A stretch of 64,000 nucleotides of DNA, taken from positions 15,508,001 through 15,572,000 of the forward strand of contig NC_058339.1 in the NCBI RefSeq assembly GCF_905475395.1. The letters run 5' to 3'. Under the pieces are notes generated by a model. That model was given only the letters and a program-made list of their open reading frames with translations, did not search any database and was not told where the DNA came from. Within the stretch, counting starts at the first letter, position 1. Every line of letters begins with the position of its first letter. Positions 60,840-64,000 of this stretch are shown piece after piece. Both the position numbers and the translations under genes were made by a program. This DNA comes from Chrysoperla carnea (taxonomy: Eukaryota; Arthropoda; Insecta; Neuroptera; Chrysopidae).

Positions 60840-61390
60840 TAAGGGTATGGAGGTTAGCGGACCATGCTCGAGCATCGGGCCTCAGGCCTGACACTTGTAT
60901 TCTATCCCCGCTACGCTTTTCACTGGCTATTATAACCAACTGATGTACTGAAACCCAGGATCTGCCTTGCTCTGAGTTTCCTAATTTCTTCTAGTTCGAC
61001 TATGGCCGGACCAAACCATTTCCTTCGCTGCTGTATGAGCGCCAGGCAGTAACAGAGAAAGTGGATCGATGTTTCTTCTGAATTTTCTCCGCATCTGTCA
61101 CACGCGGGAGATTGTCTTTTTCCAATCTGATGTTGGAACTTGTTCAGGTTATCATGCCCTGTGAGTAACTCTACGATGACTCTAATATCAGCTCTGTTTA
61201 GTTTCAAGATCTCCTCGGCTCTGTTACCGAGCGAGTTTCCTTCACCCAACAGGCTTTTGGCGATTCGCCCTTCCTCGTAGCTGGTCCATGCCTTTAATTG
61301 TTGGTTTTTCAGATTATCTCCTAATCTGTTAAGACCTTCTTGGTATGGCATCCTCGCAAGCTTTTCTTGAGTGGGAGCCATGGTGGTTCC
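60840..61390 (-). pseudogene. LINE C-terminal ORF fragment, 153 codons (61381-60920)
   Basis: The minus-strand frame begins at an ATG close to the outer arm and runs to a stop at 60920. It contains LKAWTSYEEGRIAKSLLGE, NRADIRVIVELLTGH and a zinc-knuckle-like CDRC-x8-H-x4-C at SPACDRC...SIHFLCYC. This is the segment after the RNase H domain in I/R1/LOA/Jockey-type LINEs. The RNase H and RT domains are missing, so the ATG is incidental to truncation. About 80 bp of presumed 3' UTR follow to 60840, with GTCCGCTAACCTCCATACCC near the end. It is intact enough to be translated if transcribed, unlike the fragment at 32.3 kb. Confidence 0.75.
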
Positions 61391-61529
61391 CAGTTATTTA
61401 GAAATTTTAAATATTCCTACATACTTTTCAGAATAAGCAAAATTTTTTATAAAGCGTGACTTTTTTTCCTAAAATGAAAAATAAGAAAATTATCAAGTAT
61501 AGTTAGTTATCTATATCCGGGACACACTG

Positions 61530-62060
61530 TATATGTGTGTATAGGTCACGTATATATGTATACAAAAATATATTAAATATATGATAATAACTATGAATAC
61601 CTTATTTCATTTACTTAATATAATATTTATTCCTTCTATAGGTCCAATATTCTTTACTCTTACCTTGTACCTACCAAACACCGCGGCACCGACTGAATTC
61701 AACACTAAAAAAACTTAAGCAAGTGTTTGGTACTTTATTTACTTGTTTAACATCAGAGAGAGTATTTGGTCAGTGATTTACTTGGACCGTTGCGTTCGTT
61801 CTCTCTGTATGCGGGTCTGATTAAATATCGTTTTAATCATTATCAACAATCATTCAAGTGTTTATGATTCCTATTATAAATAAATCGAATGTCTTTTATC
61901 AATATTTAGTGAAAACAAATAGATTAAAATTTATTTATAATCAAAATAAATTTTATTAACATTGTGTGATTATTAACATTGTTATCAAAATTATTTTAAA
62001 AAGTTTTAAGTGATTTTGTTGTGTTTAAATTAAGTTCTAATTTTTTTTTTGTAATTAAAA
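61530..62060 (+). promoter_or_regulatory. Presumed promoter and 5' UTR of the candidate gene at 62061
   Basis: The stretch contains a GC-richer patch (TTGGACCGTTGCGTTCGTTC at about 61780-61800), an initiator-like TCAGTGA near 61770, then a long AT-rich leader directly before the ATG. The position upstream of a splice-supported exon makes it a plausible promoter, but no TATA or DPE can be assigned with confidence. Confidence 0.3.
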
Positions 62061-62610
62061 ATGTCAAAGAGACCGTTAAATCTGGATGATGATCAATTGT
62101 TTGCATTGATGAAGGTTCGTATATTATTTATTTATTATATTTGTAAACTAGAGCATCAAATTTTGTTATTTTAATTCATTGATTAATTATTTTGGTGAAA
62201 TTTAATTCAATTTCTTTTAGAAATTTTATTTATTTTGTTAACTATTTTTAGTGAAATTTTATTTAATATTTGTATGTGTAACTTCTGAATTCTTGCATAT
62301 AAATAAAACATCTATATATTTTTAGATACTTTAGGTTCCATGATCCGTTTCCTAAGCTCTACTTGCGCGCTAATAGAATAATCCATAGACTTCATCCAAT
62401 TCCCGCACAAATTGAGTAGTGCCCATTTAACTTCTCCAGGGACACAAGTTTATATTAAGTTATTTGTTTACTTTGTATAGAGAACATATTCCTGAATTGA
62501 TTAAGTTCTTCTAGCTTTTTAATTCCACAAAGATCTATTCTCGACACAGTTTGTTTTATATTGTTACAGGAAAAGTCGATTGTTAGAAATATTGACTCTT
62601 ATAAGGCAGA
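62061..62610 (+). CDS. Candidate first two exons of an unidentified gene
   Basis: Exon 1 (62061-62114) encodes MSKRPLNLDDDQLFALMK and ends at an AAG|GTTCGT donor. A pyrimidine-rich acceptor, TTTATATTGTTACAG, lies at 62569. The next frame in phase 0 reads EKSIVRNIDSYKAE, reaching either a TAA (62612-62614) or, more plausibly, a GTAAAC donor at 62611 that would keep the gene open toward the right. The peptide is too short to assign a family. No later exon was recognised in the last 1.4 kb. A chance ATG next to splice-like motifs cannot be excluded. Confidence 0.4.
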
Positions 62611-62898
62611 GTAAACTTTTACTAAAAACATCAGTAACAGTTGATTAAAAATGAGTAAAAACACTTTTTCTAGGAAAAGTTAACAATACTGCTGTGGTTT
62701 AAATAGTAACAGTTGAGTCACTGGGAAGTTTTACAGAGACTCGTGACAAATTTACTCGTAGTTTAAGTGTCAAGTTCAAAACTATCTACTGAGGTACCGG
62801 CAAATTAAGAAAATCTCTCCTCTCCTAAATATCCTCTCTCCTAATAATATGTTTTATCTCCTGATAAAAATAAGACAAACCTAAATTTAGCTTGTAGC

Positions 62899-63390
62899 AA
62901 AATAGAACTTGCAAATGATGCTGATAATGTCGAATATCTTCTTACTGACCTGGACATATCTATTACGGACATCAAGATACAAAGAATTGATGCTTTCTAA
63001 CCTCTGGAAGAGATTGCAAACTAAACGCATGCTAAAAACCTCAGAACACATTCACCCGCCAGTAAAAAACGGAGATGCATTTGTAAGAAGAAAGGTGTGC
63101 TTTGCAATTCAAATCTTTTTCTTGTTATAACAAATGATTTCATAATTTACCACTCATTTTCAAGCTTATCGTACTGGCTACTGTCATAAAATATGCTCAA
63201 GGTCTACAAATGTACCGCATAGGAAAAAAACTGACTAGAGAAATAATTTGAACATTTAATTTTATTCACTATGTAATTTGTATATCATATCTGTAATAAA
63301 ATTGCCTATAAATAGATATAAAGTAAATTAATATTGATATTATATTATTTGTCTAGCCTATTTTTAGCCACGAGTATCGCACTAGTAAGA
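62899..63390 (+). pseudogene. Decayed transposon-like ORF end with a Cys-rich motif
   Basis: One plus-strand frame reads KIELANDADNVEYLLTDLDI, then stop, LEEIAN, stop, then THAKNLRTHSPASKKRRCIC and KKKGVLCNSN, so two stops interrupt it. C-x-C-KKxG-xx-CNS resembles one half of the CXC-type Cys motif found at the C-terminus of some transposon polyproteins and tesmin-like proteins. The downstream 3' part (about 63145-63390) is shared with 38947-39345, which supports a repeat origin. Confidence 0.4.
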
Positions 63391-63835
63391 TCGAGATAGT
63401 AAAAGGCTAATCCATAAAAATCAATGTGATTTTCTGTGCCTAAATAATGAATTTAATTTTACAAAAATAAAAAAGACCCAATTTTTTGTTTTCCATGTTC
63501 ATAAAAACAACTTTTTGAATATTTAACAAAGTTAATAATGCGTGTAAAAGACCTTGAATAGTGTTTATGAAATTATTTATTTGAAATGTATTTCATCAGA
63601 CCGTTAAACCAAAATTATTTTATAACATAATTCGCATAATCAAAACAATTATTAAAATTATTTTAATGCTGTTTTCAAAATTTATGCATATTATGACACA
63701 ATTGATTATTAGATTTATAACCTTCGTTAGCTTAATATTTTTGGTCATCTGATTTGTTTAAATTATTTTATTGCTGTATTTATTTTTATATGATCAATTA
63801 ATTTTAATAAATATGCATACAAAGTTTATTATTAT
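63391..63835. other. Interval without recognised features
   Basis: AT-rich DNA. Nothing coding or structured was recognised. Confidence 0.3.
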
Positions 63836-63967
63836 TATACCATGTATATGAAATAAATCAAGGTATACTAAGTTTAGTCCCAAGTTTGTAACGCTTCAAA
63901 ATATTGATGCTATGAACAAAATTTTGGTATAGGTGTTCATAAAATCACCAAATTAATCCATTTCCGG

Positions 63968-64000
<33 letters not shown>
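63836..64000 (+). repeat. Family-A copy cut by the window edge
   Basis: TTATACCATGTATATGAAAT, TTTAGTCCCAAGTTTGTAAC, TTTTGGTATAGGTGTTCATA and the start of a (GTCT)n tract are present. The element continues beyond the window. Confidence 0.8.

Larger units (their letters stand above)
60217..61529. mobile_element. Mariner-like foldback carrying two nested inserts
   Basis: The outer ends, TAGTGTGTCCCCGGATAGA and (inverted) CAGTGTGTCCCGGATATAG, are flanked by TA on both sides. The homologous arms extend about 135 bp (60217-60350 and 61394-61529) through CTATACTTG, TTATTTTTCATTTTA and AAAAAATTTTGCTTATTCT. The arms are interrupted by an inner TA-flanked foldback (60354-60833) and a LINE 3' fragment (about 60840-61390). 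Without the inserts the outer element would be a near-perfect hairpin of under 300 bp. Confidence 0.75.

Overview
The window is AT-rich, intron-rich eukaryotic DNA. The most likely source is an arthropod, probably an insect. The evidence is a recognisable alpha-tubulin start exon, a seven-exon carboxylesterase-family gene with GT-AG introns, and a dense load of arthropod-style repeats: mariner-like foldback MITEs, A|T-inserted Helitrons, tRNA-derived SINEs and RNase-H-bearing LINEs. No bacterial or organellar gene organisation is present. The species cannot be named from the sequence alone. Repeat-family letters (A to G) are my own labels.

Layout. An alpha-tubulin first coding exon (1084-1513) has a good donor, but I see no partner exon anywhere in the following 62 kb. 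From 1.5 to 34 kb I found no complete gene, only repeats: stacked inverted repeats at 7.4-8.75 kb, a Helitron at 9.6-10.0 kb, a 36-bp retroelement stub with target-site duplication at 10.7 kb, a family-B satellite-like array at 12.2-13.5 kb, a SINE-like element at 13.7-14.0 kb, a reverse-transcriptase fragment at 16.2 kb, a possible hAT fragment at 17.7 kb, a MITE at 20.3 kb, a direct duplication of a composite repeat at 24.3/25.7 kb, a second large family-B array at 27.2-28.2 kb and the 3' end of an RNase-H LINE at 32.3-32.8 kb.

The only complete gene is at 34241-38177 (+): a 527-residue carboxylesterase-fold protein in seven exons. It has lost the nucleophile serine, the catalytic histidine and the HGG oxyanion motif, and keeps only the acidic triad residue. 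It therefore looks like a non-hydrolytic esterase homologue with neither a signal peptide nor a membrane anchor.

From 38 to 64 kb repeats dominate again: family F, a foldback at 39.5 kb, an inverted family-B array at 40.7-41.9 kb that shares a near-identical segment with the 27-kb array, a family-E satellite, a tRNA-derived SINE at 45.7-46.0 kb whose 3' tail resembles the LINE tail at 32.3 kb, and further B, A and MITE copies. A nested structure sits at 60.2-61.5 kb, where one mariner-like foldback encloses another foldback plus a LINE 3' ORF fragment. A candidate first exon with a following small exon (62061-62614) may be the 5' end of a gene that continues off the right edge.

I see no operon-like or pathway-level cooperation between the genes. 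The most interesting content is the degenerate esterase homologue, the LINE/SINE tail relationship, the CRE-type palindromes carried in most family-B units, and the nested foldback.
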